Below, piece after piece: positions 1 through 7,827 of a stretch of 64,000 nt of DNA. Made by a program: the position numbers and the translations under genes. Within the stretch, counting starts at the first letter, position 1. Every line of letters begins with the position of its first letter. The notes beneath the pieces are model-generated. The model did no database searches, was not told where the DNA came from, and saw only the letters and a list, made by a program, of their open reading frames with translations. Origin of the DNA: Paenisporosarcina indica (GTDB lineage Bacteria; Bacillota; Bacilli; Bacillales_A; Planococcaceae); contig NZ_MPTA01000002.1 in NCBI RefSeq assembly GCF_001939075.1, positions 310,001-374,000 on the forward strand, read 5' to 3'.

Positions 1-1578
1 TCAAAAATCTTTGCTTACGGAGCATTATTTGTGACTGCTATTGCACTTCTCATTGGAGCTTCGTTCTATTTCACGATGTCTGAGAGTATTGAACAGCAAA
101 TTGGAAATCGTGCTCTTAACATAGCTGTGACAACGGCAAACCGACCAGATGTGATAGTTGGGTTTGCAAATGAAGACCCTTCAATTGTTTTACAGCCAAT
201 CGCTGAAACGGTTCGAGAACTTTCAGGTGCTGAATATGTGGTAATTGGCAATGATGAAGGAATTCGTTATGCACACCCCGTACCTGAACGAATTGGTCAA
301 AAAATGGTTGGTGATGATAATGAGCGCGCGTTAATTAATGGGGACTCCTATATCTCTGAAGCAACTGGAACATTGGGTCCAGCTTTACGAGGAAAAGCGC
401 CAGTTAAAAATGAATACGGGGAGATTGTTGGGATTATCTCAGTCGGGTTTTTAAAAGATGAAATCTCTCATACCTTTTTTGAATATGTAGATTCGATTGT
501 TATTATTGTAGTATTGGCAATCATCCTTGGTGTTATTGGTTCTACGATATTAGCAAGAAGTATAAAAAAAGTGCTTTTCAATCTCGAGCCTGCCGAAATC
601 GCTCAACTTTTTACAGAACGAAATTCGCTGATTGAATCAGTTCGTGAAGGGATAATAATGGTCGATCAAGAAGCACGTATTTCGATGATGAATCAAGCAG
701 CGTATGAAACGCTTTCCCTACCAGAAGATATACCACTTATCGGTCGTCACATTGAAGAAGTATTACCGAACACACTCCTCCCCAAAGTTCTGCTCACTGG
801 AGAAAAACAGTTTGATCGAACAATGGAAATACGCGGCAAAAAAGCCATTGTGAATCGTATACCGATTCTCGTGGGGAAAGAAGTAGTTGGAGCCGTATCA
901 AGTTTTCGTTTGCAATCGGATTTTGATCAGTTAACAACCGAACTTTCTCAAGTGAAACAATATACAGAAGCACTTCGAGCACAAACACATGAATATAAGA
1001 ATTTTCTCTATACAATTAGTGGTCTTATTCAACTCAACTCACTGGACGAAGCACTATATCTAATCCACGATGAAACGCAGGAGCATCAGTCCCTAATCCA
1101 GTTCGTCACGAAAAGGTTACAAGACCCTTACCTAGGTGGACTCGTCATAGGTTTATTCAATCGGGCACGCGAATTAAAAGTTCGCTTTATTTTAGATGAA
1201 GATAGTCTTTTACAGAATCTGCCTAAACATCTAGAAAAAAGCTTATTTGTTTCAATTATAGGAAATCTAGTAACAAATGCATTTGAAGCGATTGAACACT
1301 TAGCTGAATCAGATCGAATGGTCCGATTGTTTATACATGATAATGGACAAGAAATATTACTTGAAGTTGAAGATTCAGGTAGTGGCCTTAGTCCTGATTT
1401 ACAAGATTTCATTTTCAAGTCACGTATTTCCACGAAAGATGGGCATGATCGCGGGTACGGTTTAGTGAAGGTTGCTAAAAATATAAGAGATTTAAATGGA
1501 GTTGTAACGATTGAAAATGGAGATTTAGGAGGTGCCCTGTTCGTCATCTCTATTCCAAAAGGAGGATTTTCAACATGA
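1..1578 (+). CDS. CitA/DcuS-type sensor histidine kinase (5' end outside window)
   Basis: Membrane sensor kinase of the citrate/C4-dicarboxylate family that would phosphorylate the regulator encoded next. The frame is open from base 1 through a hydrophobic segment, so the true start lies upstream; the GTG at 31 is only the first in-window candidate. An extracytoplasmic sensor domain follows, then a second membrane helix near bases 485-545, a PAS-like region, a Spo0B-type H box with HEYKN (His at 988-990), and an HATPase domain with N box (NLVTNAFEAI) and glycine boxes (DSGSGL, RGYGL). The 3' end overlaps the regulator by an ATGA. With TctC homologues downstream, the ligand is probably a tri- or dicarboxylate (inference). 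Confidence 0.9.
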   Translation, partial: SKIFAYGALFVTAIALLIGASFYFTMSESIEQQIGNRALNIAVTTANRPDVIVGFANEDPSIVLQPIAETVRELSGAEYVVIGNDEGIRYAHPVPERIGQKMVGDDNERALINGDSYISEATGTLGPALRGKAPVKNEYGEIVGIISVGFLKDEISHTFFEYVDSIVIIVVLAIILGVIGSTILARSIKKVLFNLEPAEIAQLFTERNSLIESVREGIIMVDQEARISMMNQAAYETLSLPEDIPLIGRHIEEVLPNTLLPKVLLTGEKQFDRTMEIRGKKAIVNRIPILVGKEVVGAVSSFRLQSDFDQLTTELSQVKQYTEALRAQTHEYKNFLYTISGLIQLNSLDEALYLIHDETQEHQSLIQFVTKRLQDPYLGGLVIGLFNRARELKVRFILDEDSLLQNLPKHLEKSLFVSIIGNLVTNAFEAIEHLAESDRMVRLFIHDNGQEILLEVEDSGSGLSPDLQDFIFKSRISTKDGHDRGYGLVKVAKNIRDLNGVVTIENGDLGGALFVISIPKGGFST

Positions 1579-2267
1579 CCGAAGTAATTGAAGTATTAAT
1601 CATTGAGGATGACCCTAGAATCGCTGACATTCACCGTCGTTTTATCAGTAAAATCGATGGATTTGCTGTTGTAGGTTCCGCACATTCTGGGTCTGAGGCA
1701 AAGGATTGGGTTACGTCTATGAAACCAGATTTAGTCTTACTAGATGTCTATTTACCCGATATGATGGGTACTGAGTTAATGGCTTTTATTCAGGCAGAAA
1801 GTGCTGATACAGACATCATCTTTATTACCGCCGCAGCCGAAGTAAGTGTGGTGAAACAAGCTTTTAGAGGTGGCGTCATTGACTACATTTTGAAACCTTT
1901 AACTTTTGATCGATTCCAAGATAGTTTGCGCTTTTACCAGAAAAAAAGAAAAACACTTGCAAACACAGGTAAATTACAAGAAGAATCCATTCAATTGTTG
2001 TGGCACTCAGACAAGTCGGCAATTTCCTCCGATAGTATATTGACACCAAAAGGAATTGACCCCATAACAAAGGAAAAGGTCATGATGCATTTAAAACAAC
2101 AATTAAATGGGATAACGGCAGAAAAGCTCGGACTCGCCAGTGGACTCAGTAGATCAACCGCAAGACGATACTTAGAATTCCTGGTATCAGAACATAAAGC
2201 AGCTGCTGAACTAATGTATGGAACAATTGGCCGTCCAGAGCGCAGATATTTTCCTATTAACCTATGA
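1575..2267 (+). CDS. CitB/DctR-type response regulator
   Basis: DNA-binding partner of the preceding kinase, 230 aa. The receiver domain has the acidic pair E11/D12, phospho-acceptor D57 in LLDVYLP and switch Lys107. A linker leads to a C-terminal helix-turn-helix region (about 165-215; GLSRSTARRYLEFL), the arrangement of CitT/DcuR/CitB regulators. The ATG overlaps the kinase stop codon and is preceded by AGGAGG, so the two are translationally coupled. The following tctCBA genes are the likely target because they lie on the same strand beyond a terminator, as in other citrate-responsive loci. Confidence 0.9.
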   Translation: MTEVIEVLIIEDDPRIADIHRRFISKIDGFAVVGSAHSGSEAKDWVTSMKPDLVLLDVYLPDMMGTELMAFIQAESADTDIIFITAAAEVSVVKQAFRGGVIDYILKPLTFDRFQDSLRFYQKKRKTLANTGKLQEESIQLLWHSDKSAISSDSILTPKGIDPITKEKVMMHLKQQLNGITAEKLGLASGLSRSTARRYLEFLVSEHKAAAELMYGTIGRPERRYFPINL

Positions 2268-2349
2268 ATTTTATGAACATAATGATGAGAAAGACGTTTA
2301 TTCCACTTATGACCCAAAACATTGAATTGAATAAGTGTTCTGATAAGTT

Positions 2350-2380
2350 AAAGACAACGCAATGAAAGCGTTGTCTTTTT
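2350..2380 (+). terminator. Intrinsic terminator after the two-component operon
   Basis: Perfect 11-bp stem, AAAGACAACGC at 2350-2360 and its complement at 2368-2378, with a 7-nt loop and a T run. It separates the regulator genes from tctC. An upstream in-frame ATG for tctC at 2362 falls inside this hairpin, which argues against that start. Confidence 0.85.
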
Positions 2381-2406
2381 CAATTCAAACAAGGGGGATA
2401 TTATGT

Positions 2407-3414
2407 ATGTGGGGAAAATTATCTAAAGCTGTTCTGGTAAGCTCATTGGCTTTAAGTTTAGTGGCATGCTCTGCCGCGGATAGTGAAGGTACTTCGTCGA
2501 AGTATCCAGAGAATACGATTACAATTGTCGCACCTTCTGGGGCAGGTGGCGGATGGGATTTAACGGCTCGCGCTATCGCAAAAACAATGAACGAAACAAA
2601 ATTAGTTGAAAAGCCAATCACGGTAGAAAATAAACCAGGTGGCGGCGGTGCCGTTTATATGGCGCAATTTGCTACAAAAGAAGCAAAAAATGATTATGCA
2701 TTAATGGTGAAATCACCACCAATCTTAATTAACGCTAATAAAGCTGAGGGTAACAGTGCCTACGGTTATAAAGATACAAAACCTCTTGCTCAATTAACTC
2801 GTGATTATGGCGCTATTGTTGTTCAAGCAGATTCTGAATTCCAATCGTTACAAGATGTTTTAGATGCAATAAAAGCTGATCCAACTAAAGTGACATTAGC
2901 AGGTGGTTCAGCTCCTGGTTCAATGGATCATTTGGTCGGAATCCTTCCTGCCTTTAAATTCGGCATTGACCCTAAATCAGTCAAATACGTTTCTTATGAC
3001 GGCGGCGGCGAAGCGGTTGCAGCACTACTTGGGAATAATGCTGATGTAATTGCAACTGACGCTTCTACAATTTCAGAGTATGTGAAGTCTGGTGATGTTC
3101 GAGTGCTTGCTGTTAGTTCTACTGAACGTTTAGAAGGTGTCTTAAGTGAGGTACCAACTTTCAAAGAAGAAGGTATTGATGCAGAATTTACAATCTGGCG
3201 TGGATTGTTCGGACCTAAAGATATGTCTGATGCAGCTTATGACTATTGGACTGAAAAGCTTGATAAATTAGTAGAAACAGACGAGTGGAAAGCAGAACTT
3301 GAAAGAAATGGTTGGCAAAGTGAATATCGTAATGCCGAAGACTTTACTACTTATTTAGAAGATCAAGATAAAGTCATTGTTGAATTATTAACTGCACTAG
3401 ACATGCAAAAATAA
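2407..3414 (+). CDS. tctC: Tripartite tricarboxylate transporter substrate-binding lipoprotein (TctC family)
   Basis: Extracellular solute receptor that delivers a carboxylate (citrate or a related acid) to TctA/TctB. The chosen ATG at 2407 has AGGGGG 9 nt upstream and gives a compact lipoprotein signal with lipobox LVAC and acylated Cys21; the longer frame from 2362 starts inside a terminator. The mature part begins with YPENTITIVAPSGAGGGWD, the characteristic TctC opening, followed by KPGGGG and the two-lobed Bug/TctC fold; 335 aa is near the family norm. First gene of tctCBA. Substrate is not readable from sequence. Confidence 0.92.
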   Translation: MWGKLSKAVLVSSLALSLVACSAADSEGTSSKYPENTITIVAPSGAGGGWDLTARAIAKTMNETKLVEKPITVENKPGGGGAVYMAQFATKEAKNDYALMVKSPPILINANKAEGNSAYGYKDTKPLAQLTRDYGAIVVQADSEFQSLQDVLDAIKADPTKVTLAGGSAPGSMDHLVGILPAFKFGIDPKSVKYVSYDGGGEAVAALLGNNADVIATDASTISEYVKSGDVRVLAVSSTERLEGVLSEVPTFKEEGIDAEFTIWRGLFGPKDMSDAAYDYWTEKLDKLVETDEWKAELERNGWQSEYRNAEDFTTYLEDQDKVIVELLTALDMQK

Positions 3415-3422
3415 TAAATTAT

Positions 3423-3450
3423 GGCGACGGCATTAGCGGTCGCCTTTTCT
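3423..3450 (+). terminator. Intercistronic hairpin between tctC and tctB
   Basis: GGCGAC (3423-3428) pairs with GTCGCC (3439-3444) and is followed by TTTTCTTT. Probably a leaky terminator or mRNA-stabilising hairpin that keeps binding protein above membrane subunits (inference). Confidence 0.65.
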
Positions 3451-3470
3451 TTAGGAGGTGTGAAAGGATA

Positions 3471-3920
3471 ATGAGTAAAACGTTCGATCGTTTCGCAAGT
3501 ATCGCCTTTTTACTGATTGGTCTTTTATTTGTAATTGAAAGTCGTTCAATATCAGTAAGTTCATACGGTTCTACAGTTGGACCAAATATCTTTCCTATGG
3601 CACTTGGGGCTATATTAATCTTGCTTAGTATTCGTCTACTATTTGAAACAACTAAATATAAACCAGAAGATGGATCAAAAGAACCTCTTCAATATAAAAA
3701 GTTCATTATCATTTTTGTTAGTGCTGCAGTGTATGCAGGTGTATTGGAGCCAATTGGTTACGTAATTTCTACGTTCATTTTCCTACTTATCGCATTCCAG
3801 ACAATGGAGCGCGGCAAATGGCTTAGCTCAATCATTATCGCCGGTGTTTTTTCATTCGGTGTTTACTACTTTTTTGTGGAATTTCTTGGCGGGTCATTGC
3901 CTGGATTCCCTCAATTTTAA
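3471..3920 (+). CDS. tctB: Tripartite tricarboxylate transporter small membrane subunit (TctB family)
   Basis: Small integral membrane subunit of the TTT transporter, 149 aa with about four predicted helices (residues roughly 8-22, 36-56, 74-94 and 115-140). The opening (FDRFASIAFLLIGLLFVIES) and the YGSTVGPNIFPM segment are typical of TctB. The ATG has AGGAGG upstream. It lies between tctC and tctA, 18 nt before tctA, which fixes the assignment. It is required along with TctA for uptake in characterised systems. Confidence 0.88.
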   Translation: MSKTFDRFASIAFLLIGLLFVIESRSISVSSYGSTVGPNIFPMALGAILILLSIRLLFETTKYKPEDGSKEPLQYKKFIIIFVSAAVYAGVLEPIGYVISTFIFLLIAFQTMERGKWLSSIIIAGVFSFGVYYFFVEFLGGSLPGFPQF

Positions 3921-3938
3921 AGTGAAAGGAGTCATCGC

Positions 3939-5465
3939 ATGAGTACATTAGATTTTCTATTTGATGGGTTTGCCGTTGCATTCCAATGGCAAAATATCCT
4001 ATTTGCTTTTGTAGGAGTTGTTATCGGAACAGCTGTTGGAGTTTTACCAGGGATTGGACCTATGAGCGGTGTAGCTTTACTGATTCCTGTAACTGCTACT
4101 TTGACATCCGGTTTGCAGCCCGAAGCAGCAGCAGCAAGTTCAATTATTTTGTTAGCTGGCGTTTATTATGGTGCGATGTATGGAGGATCTACCACCTCTA
4201 TTTTGTTAAACACCCCGGGAGAATCTTCTTCTGTTGTCACAACATTAGATGGTTACCAAATGGCTAAACAGGGACGCGCAGGAGCTGCCCTCTCCATTGC
4301 AGCCATTGGTTCATTTGCTGCAGGTATTATTTCGCTAATTGGCTTAGTTTTATTAGCAAAACCATTATCGAACATAGCGATCAAGTTTGGACCTGCCGAG
4401 TATTTCTCTCTTATGCTTCTTGGACTTTGTGCAGTAAGTGGATTAGCCGGTAAGTCAATGACTAAAGCATTAATTATGACTATTTTTGGTTTACTATTAG
4501 GAACAATCGGAATTGATGCCGTATCTGGGATTGCTCGTTTTACATATGATATGCCGATTCTGTATTCAGGCCTTGAATTCTTAACAATTGCGGTTGGATT
4601 ATTCGCTCTTGGTGAAGTATTTAAAACAATTCTTGAGCGGGACAAAGAAGATGGTGCAATTGCCAAAATCGATCGTGTCTTACCAACGAAACAAGATTTG
4701 AAAGACAGTGCGGTACCGATTGTGAGGGGTTCATTATTAGGATTCTTCATCGGTGTTTTGCCAGGTGCTGGTGCAACACTTGCATCGTTCTTCTCTTATA
4801 TTGCAGAGAAAAAGTTCAGCAAGCATCCAGAGATGTTTGGTAAAGGTGCAATTGCAGGAGTAGCTGGTCCAGAGTCTGCCAATAATGCTGCTTCTGGTGG
4901 TGCTATGATTCCATTGCTTACTCTTGGAATCCCAGGTTCAGGAACGACAGCTATATTAATGGGCGCGCTCATCATGTATAACATTCAACCAGGTCCCCTA
5001 TTATTTGAAGATCACCCCGATGTTGCCTGGGGACTCATTGCAAGTATGTTTATCGGGAACTTAATGTTACTTGTTCTGAACATGCCTCTCGTTAAAGTAT
5101 TTGCTAAAATTATTCAAACACCTAAAAAGTATTTACTTCCAATTATTGTGACGATATCGTTTTTCGGAGTTTATGCAGTCCAATATACAACATTTGATTT
5201 GTATTTATTATTAGCATGTGGTGTTCTCGGTTATTTGTTATCTAAAAATGACTACCCGGTTGCCCCTTTAGTGTTGGCACTAGTTCTGGGACCAATGATT
5301 GAAAATAATATGCGTCGTGCACTTACAATTTCAAATAGTGATTTCTCTATTTTTCTTACAAGACCATTATCATTATCATTTCTCATTGTGGCAGCGATAT
5401 GGTTGCTTGTTCCGCTTTTATTGAAATTAAAAGGACGTAGTGTCATCGTCAATGACGAAGAATAA
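3939..5465 (+). CDS. tctA: Tripartite tricarboxylate transporter large permease subunit (TctA family)
   Basis: Multi-spanning permease of the TTT system, 508 aa, the usual length. The sequence shows the internal duplication typical of TctA: a glycine/proline segment GVLPGIGPMSGVALLIP near residues 35-51 and a second copy, GVLPGAGATLASFFSY, around 270-285. Further signatures are YGGSTTSILLNTPGE and GGAMIPLLTLGIPGSGTTA. AAAGGAG precedes the ATG. Last gene of the operon, followed by a strong terminator. Cation-coupled carboxylate uptake is inferred from the family. Confidence 0.93.
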   Translation: MSTLDFLFDGFAVAFQWQNILFAFVGVVIGTAVGVLPGIGPMSGVALLIPVTATLTSGLQPEAAAASSIILLAGVYYGAMYGGSTTSILLNTPGESSSVVTTLDGYQMAKQGRAGAALSIAAIGSFAAGIISLIGLVLLAKPLSNIAIKFGPAEYFSLMLLGLCAVSGLAGKSMTKALIMTIFGLLLGTIGIDAVSGIARFTYDMPILYSGLEFLTIAVGLFALGEVFKTILERDKEDGAIAKIDRVLPTKQDLKDSAVPIVRGSLLGFFIGVLPGAGATLASFFSYIAEKKFSKHPEMFGKGAIAGVAGPESANNAASGGAMIPLLTLGIPGSGTTAILMGALIMYNIQPGPLLFEDHPDVAWGLIASMFIGNLMLLVLNMPLVKVFAKIIQTPKKYLLPIIVTISFFGVYAVQYTTFDLYLLLACGVLGYLLSKNDYPVAPLVLALVLGPMIENNMRRALTISNSDFSIFLTRPLSLSFLIVAAIWLLVPLLLKLKGRSVIVNDEE

Positions 5466-5468
5466 TTA

Positions 5469-5500
5469 AAAGCTGAGCGTTTTTAACGCTCAGCTTTTTC
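5469..5500 (+). terminator. Intrinsic terminator after tctA
   Basis: 11-bp perfect stem, AAAGCTGAGCG (5469-5479) with its complement at 5487-5497, loop TTTTTAA, then T run. Confidence 0.9.
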
Positions 5501-5690
5501 TATTTTTGCTATATTCCCATCCATGTTCCCATTTCAACACAAAAAAGGGATACCTACGGAAGCCCAATTTGTCATTAAATACTTGTAAACTGCGTGCTGT
5601 TTCAGCTGTGCGTCCGCTCAGTCGCCCAATTTCGTGTTGATGTCTGAAAAAAGGCCGATTTCGTCTCACTTTCTCTACGTCGCCCCACAA
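5490..5690 (-). CDS. Doubtful 66-aa ORF in the tctA/VOC gap
   Basis: Unrecognised. A minus-strand frame starts with TTG about 6 nt after a GGAG and encodes an Arg-rich, hydrophilic peptide (RPFFRHQHEIGRLSGR... then KWEHGWEY). Base composition is visibly richer in G+C than neighbouring intergenic DNA, and the frame overlaps the tctA terminator at its 3' end. It may be a small gene, a dispersed repeat that happens to be open, or a remnant. No domain is recognisable. Confidence 0.25.
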   Translation of the reverse strand: MWGDVEKVRRNRPFFRHQHEIGRLSGRTAETARSLQVFNDKLGFRRYPFFVLKWEHGWEYSKNRKS

Positions 5691-5727
5691 AAAAGGCTCC
5701 CAGATTCACCGGCAGCCCCATTAAGTC

Positions 5728-6141
5728 TTATTTTGCTTGTCCTTTTTCAAAGTTCAGATCCCATGTATAGCCGAATGGATCGCGTACTTTACCGTATTTT
5801 GCTCCCCAAAAAGTATCTTGAAGTTCCATGACGGCTGTACCGCCTTCAAGCAAGGCACTATACAAACGTTTGATTTCTTCTTCACTTTCACAATCAATCA
5901 TCAATGAAACATTTGTTGCCCCTGATTCACCTATAGTTGTTGAATCAGCAAGCATGATGCCAAAGTTCCCATTAGATAAAAGGCAGTGAAGCAGAAAATC
6001 TGCAGCCTCAGGTGGCGATGGATAATCACTTTCACCGTATGTCTGCATCCCTTTGATTTCTAATCCAAATGTTTTTTCATAAAAAACCGCTGCTTCTTTT
6101 CCGTTTCCGAAAAACGTTAAATATGGTATTGGTTGTTTCAT
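5728..6141 (-). CDS. VOC-superfamily protein (PhnB-like glyoxalase fold)
   Basis: 137-aa protein of the vicinal-oxygen-chelate/PhnB type. It shows the paired beta-alpha-beta-beta-beta pattern, opening PIPYLTFFGNGKEAAVFYE and closing KVRDPFGYTWDL, the usual last motif of the family. The ATG at 6141 is preferred over 6150 because AAGGAG sits 9 nt before it and directly abuts the upstream ATG. The next gene upstream (thioesterase) ends 73 nt away, so co-transcription is possible. The enzymatic substrate cannot be told; many PhnB-like proteins are uncharacterised. Confidence 0.8.
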   Translation of the reverse strand: MKQPIPYLTFFGNGKEAAVFYEKTFGLEIKGMQTYGESDYPSPPEAADFLLHCLLSNGNFGIMLADSTTIGESGATNVSLMIDCESEEEIKRLYSALLEGGTAVMELQDTFWGAKYGKVRDPFGYTWDLNFEKGQAK

Positions 6142-6214
6142 ATCCTTCATCTCCTTACTAATTAACCTTCTAAAGTAGATTCGGCATCCATGTATAAAAA
6201 CCTTTATTTGAGGG

Positions 6215-6694
6215 TTATTTCTTGCCAAAGCTTGCAGGCATCACAACCGCAACTACTTCGCCATTGGCTATATGTTCTTCTCCAGCGTATACCTTAATAT
6301 GCACTTTGTACTTTTTCGGATGTATTTCTTCTACTATACCAGTTGCCTTTAACTGTACACCTTGGGGAGTAGGCTTTACATAATCAACATGTAACGAAGC
6401 CGTCACAAAACGTGGTGGCTCAGCACCATCCCCTGGCTCATGCCCATTTTTTCGATGCAAAAAGAGTGAAGCCGATCCAGTGCCATGACAATCAACAAAA
6501 GATGCTAATACTCCTCCATACACAAATCCAGGCATTGCGGTATGTATATGCAAAGGCTGAAAAACCGTCTCCGTTTCCTCATCGTTCCAAAACGTTCTAA
6601 AATGGTTTCCGTCTTCATTTAATCGACCACACCCATAGCAATATGCAAAATCATCTGGATAGATATCTTGAATAGCTATTTTAGCGTTTTCCAT
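6215..6694 (-). CDS. PaaI-family hotdog thioesterase
   Basis: 159-aa single-domain hotdog protein, probably hydrolysing an acyl-CoA thioester. It has the N-terminal CYGCG motif (around residues 19-23) seen in one PaaI branch, the hotdog helix signature PGFVYGGVLASFVDCHGTGS (about 55-74), and a central strand with DYVKPTP. AAGGAG precedes the ATG. Convergent with nothing; it sits 80 nt downstream of the ribonucleotide reductase small subunit on the same strand, without an obvious functional tie. Confidence 0.82.
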   Translation of the reverse strand: MENAKIAIQDIYPDDFAYCYGCGRLNEDGNHFRTFWNDEETETVFQPLHIHTAMPGFVYGGVLASFVDCHGTGSASLFLHRKNGHEPGDGAEPPRFVTASLHVDYVKPTPQGVQLKATGIVEEIHPKKYKVHIKVYAGEEHIANGEVVAVVMPASFGKK

Positions 6695-6773
6695 TTCAAC
6701 AACTCCTTATGTCTTGTTGTTGTACAATTCTACATTTCATCCGGTGTTTCCTTTATAGAAGAACTAAGTTTCC

Positions 6774-7814
6774 TTATAAATCATCAAAGCCATTGTCTTG
6801 TACATTTACTTTCACGTATTGGCGAGATTTTTGTTCAAAGAAGTCTGTTTTGCCTAAGTCCACTTCTTCATACGCTTTGATCCATTTCAATGGATTTTTG
6901 CGATAGGCCGGGAATGGGCGTTCATAGCCTAGTTGCGTGCAACGCACATTTGCGTAGAAGTAAATGTATTCCTCCACGTCTTCCACATCGAGTCCATCAA
7001 TTCGATTCCCAATGACTTCACGTGCCCATTCAGTTTCAAGCTGTGCCGCTTCTTTGAAAATCGCCTCTACTTTTTGAGCTCTATCAGGCGTATCAAATTC
7101 AGGGTACTCACTCAACAACTCTTGATAGATTTTCACGAATAGATCGACGTGAATCTGTTCATCCCGATTAATATAGTTAATCATCGTACTCGTGCCGACC
7201 ATTTTTTGATGACGGGCTAAATGGTAGAAAAACGCAAATCCAGAGTAGAAAAATAATCCTTCTAAAATGACGTCGTAAACAATGGCCGTTAATAACGAAT
7301 CTACATTTGGATTCTCGACGAATTCCTCGTACCCTTTCATCACAAAATCGTTTCGTTTCGCCAAAACCGGTTCCGTTCTCCAAAAATCAAACACGCGGTC
7401 CTGCTCCTGTTTTGATACCAAACTCGATAGCACATAAGAATAGGAATGATTATGAATGACCTCTTGCTGTGCCAAGATTATCATGAGTGCATTCAAGCTA
7501 GAATCCGTTAAATAATTCGCAACTTTCCCAGCAAAATCGGTTTGAATACTATCGAGCAATGCCAGTAAGCCGATAATTTTCAAAAACGCTTCACGCTCTG
7601 CATCGGACAATGATCCGAACTGTTTGACATCAGAACCCATATTGATTTCAAATGGCGTCCAAAAGTTCCCTAACATCCGTTTGTATTTTGGATAAGCCCA
7701 ACTAAACCTTACATCATCCCAGTTTAAAATATTCGAAGAGTCACCGTTTACGATGCCCGTCGAACGATTTGGTGCCGTTTTATCCATGAGCTTTCTTTTT
7801 TCAATCGTCTTCAC
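6774..7814 (-). CDS. nrdB: Class I ribonucleotide-diphosphate reductase small subunit (R2)
   Basis: Diiron/tyrosyl-radical subunit that activates R1 for making deoxyribonucleotides. GTG at 7814 is chosen because an AAGGGGGAG site lies just upstream and only 13 nt separates it from the R1 stop. Numbered from there, the metal ligands are D88, E118, H121, E185, E219 and H222, and a tyrosine is present at Y125, seven residues after the first Glu, where class Ia/Ib proteins carry the radical. 346 aa is normal. Same transcript as R1 and hence under the NrdR/B12 leader. Confidence 0.93.
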   Translation of the reverse strand: MKTIEKRKLMDKTAPNRSTGIVNGDSSNILNWDDVRFSWAYPKYKRMLGNFWTPFEINMGSDVKQFGSLSDAEREAFLKIIGLLALLDSIQTDFAGKVANYLTDSSLNALMIILAQQEVIHNHSYSYVLSSLVSKQEQDRVFDFWRTEPVLAKRNDFVMKGYEEFVENPNVDSLLTAIVYDVILEGLFFYSGFAFFYHLARHQKMVGTSTMINYINRDEQIHVDLFVKIYQELLSEYPEFDTPDRAQKVEAIFKEAAQLETEWAREVIGNRIDGLDVEDVEEYIYFYANVRCTQLGYERPFPAYRKNPLKWIKAYEEVDLGKTDFFEQKSRQYVKVNVQDNGFDDL

Positions 7815-7827
7815 CAAACTCTCCCCC

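Noticed and set aside
2362-2406. Upstream ATG start for tctC at 2362
   Set aside because: It lies in the loop of a perfect terminator hairpin; the ATG at 2407 has a proper ribosome site and gives a clean lipoprotein signal.
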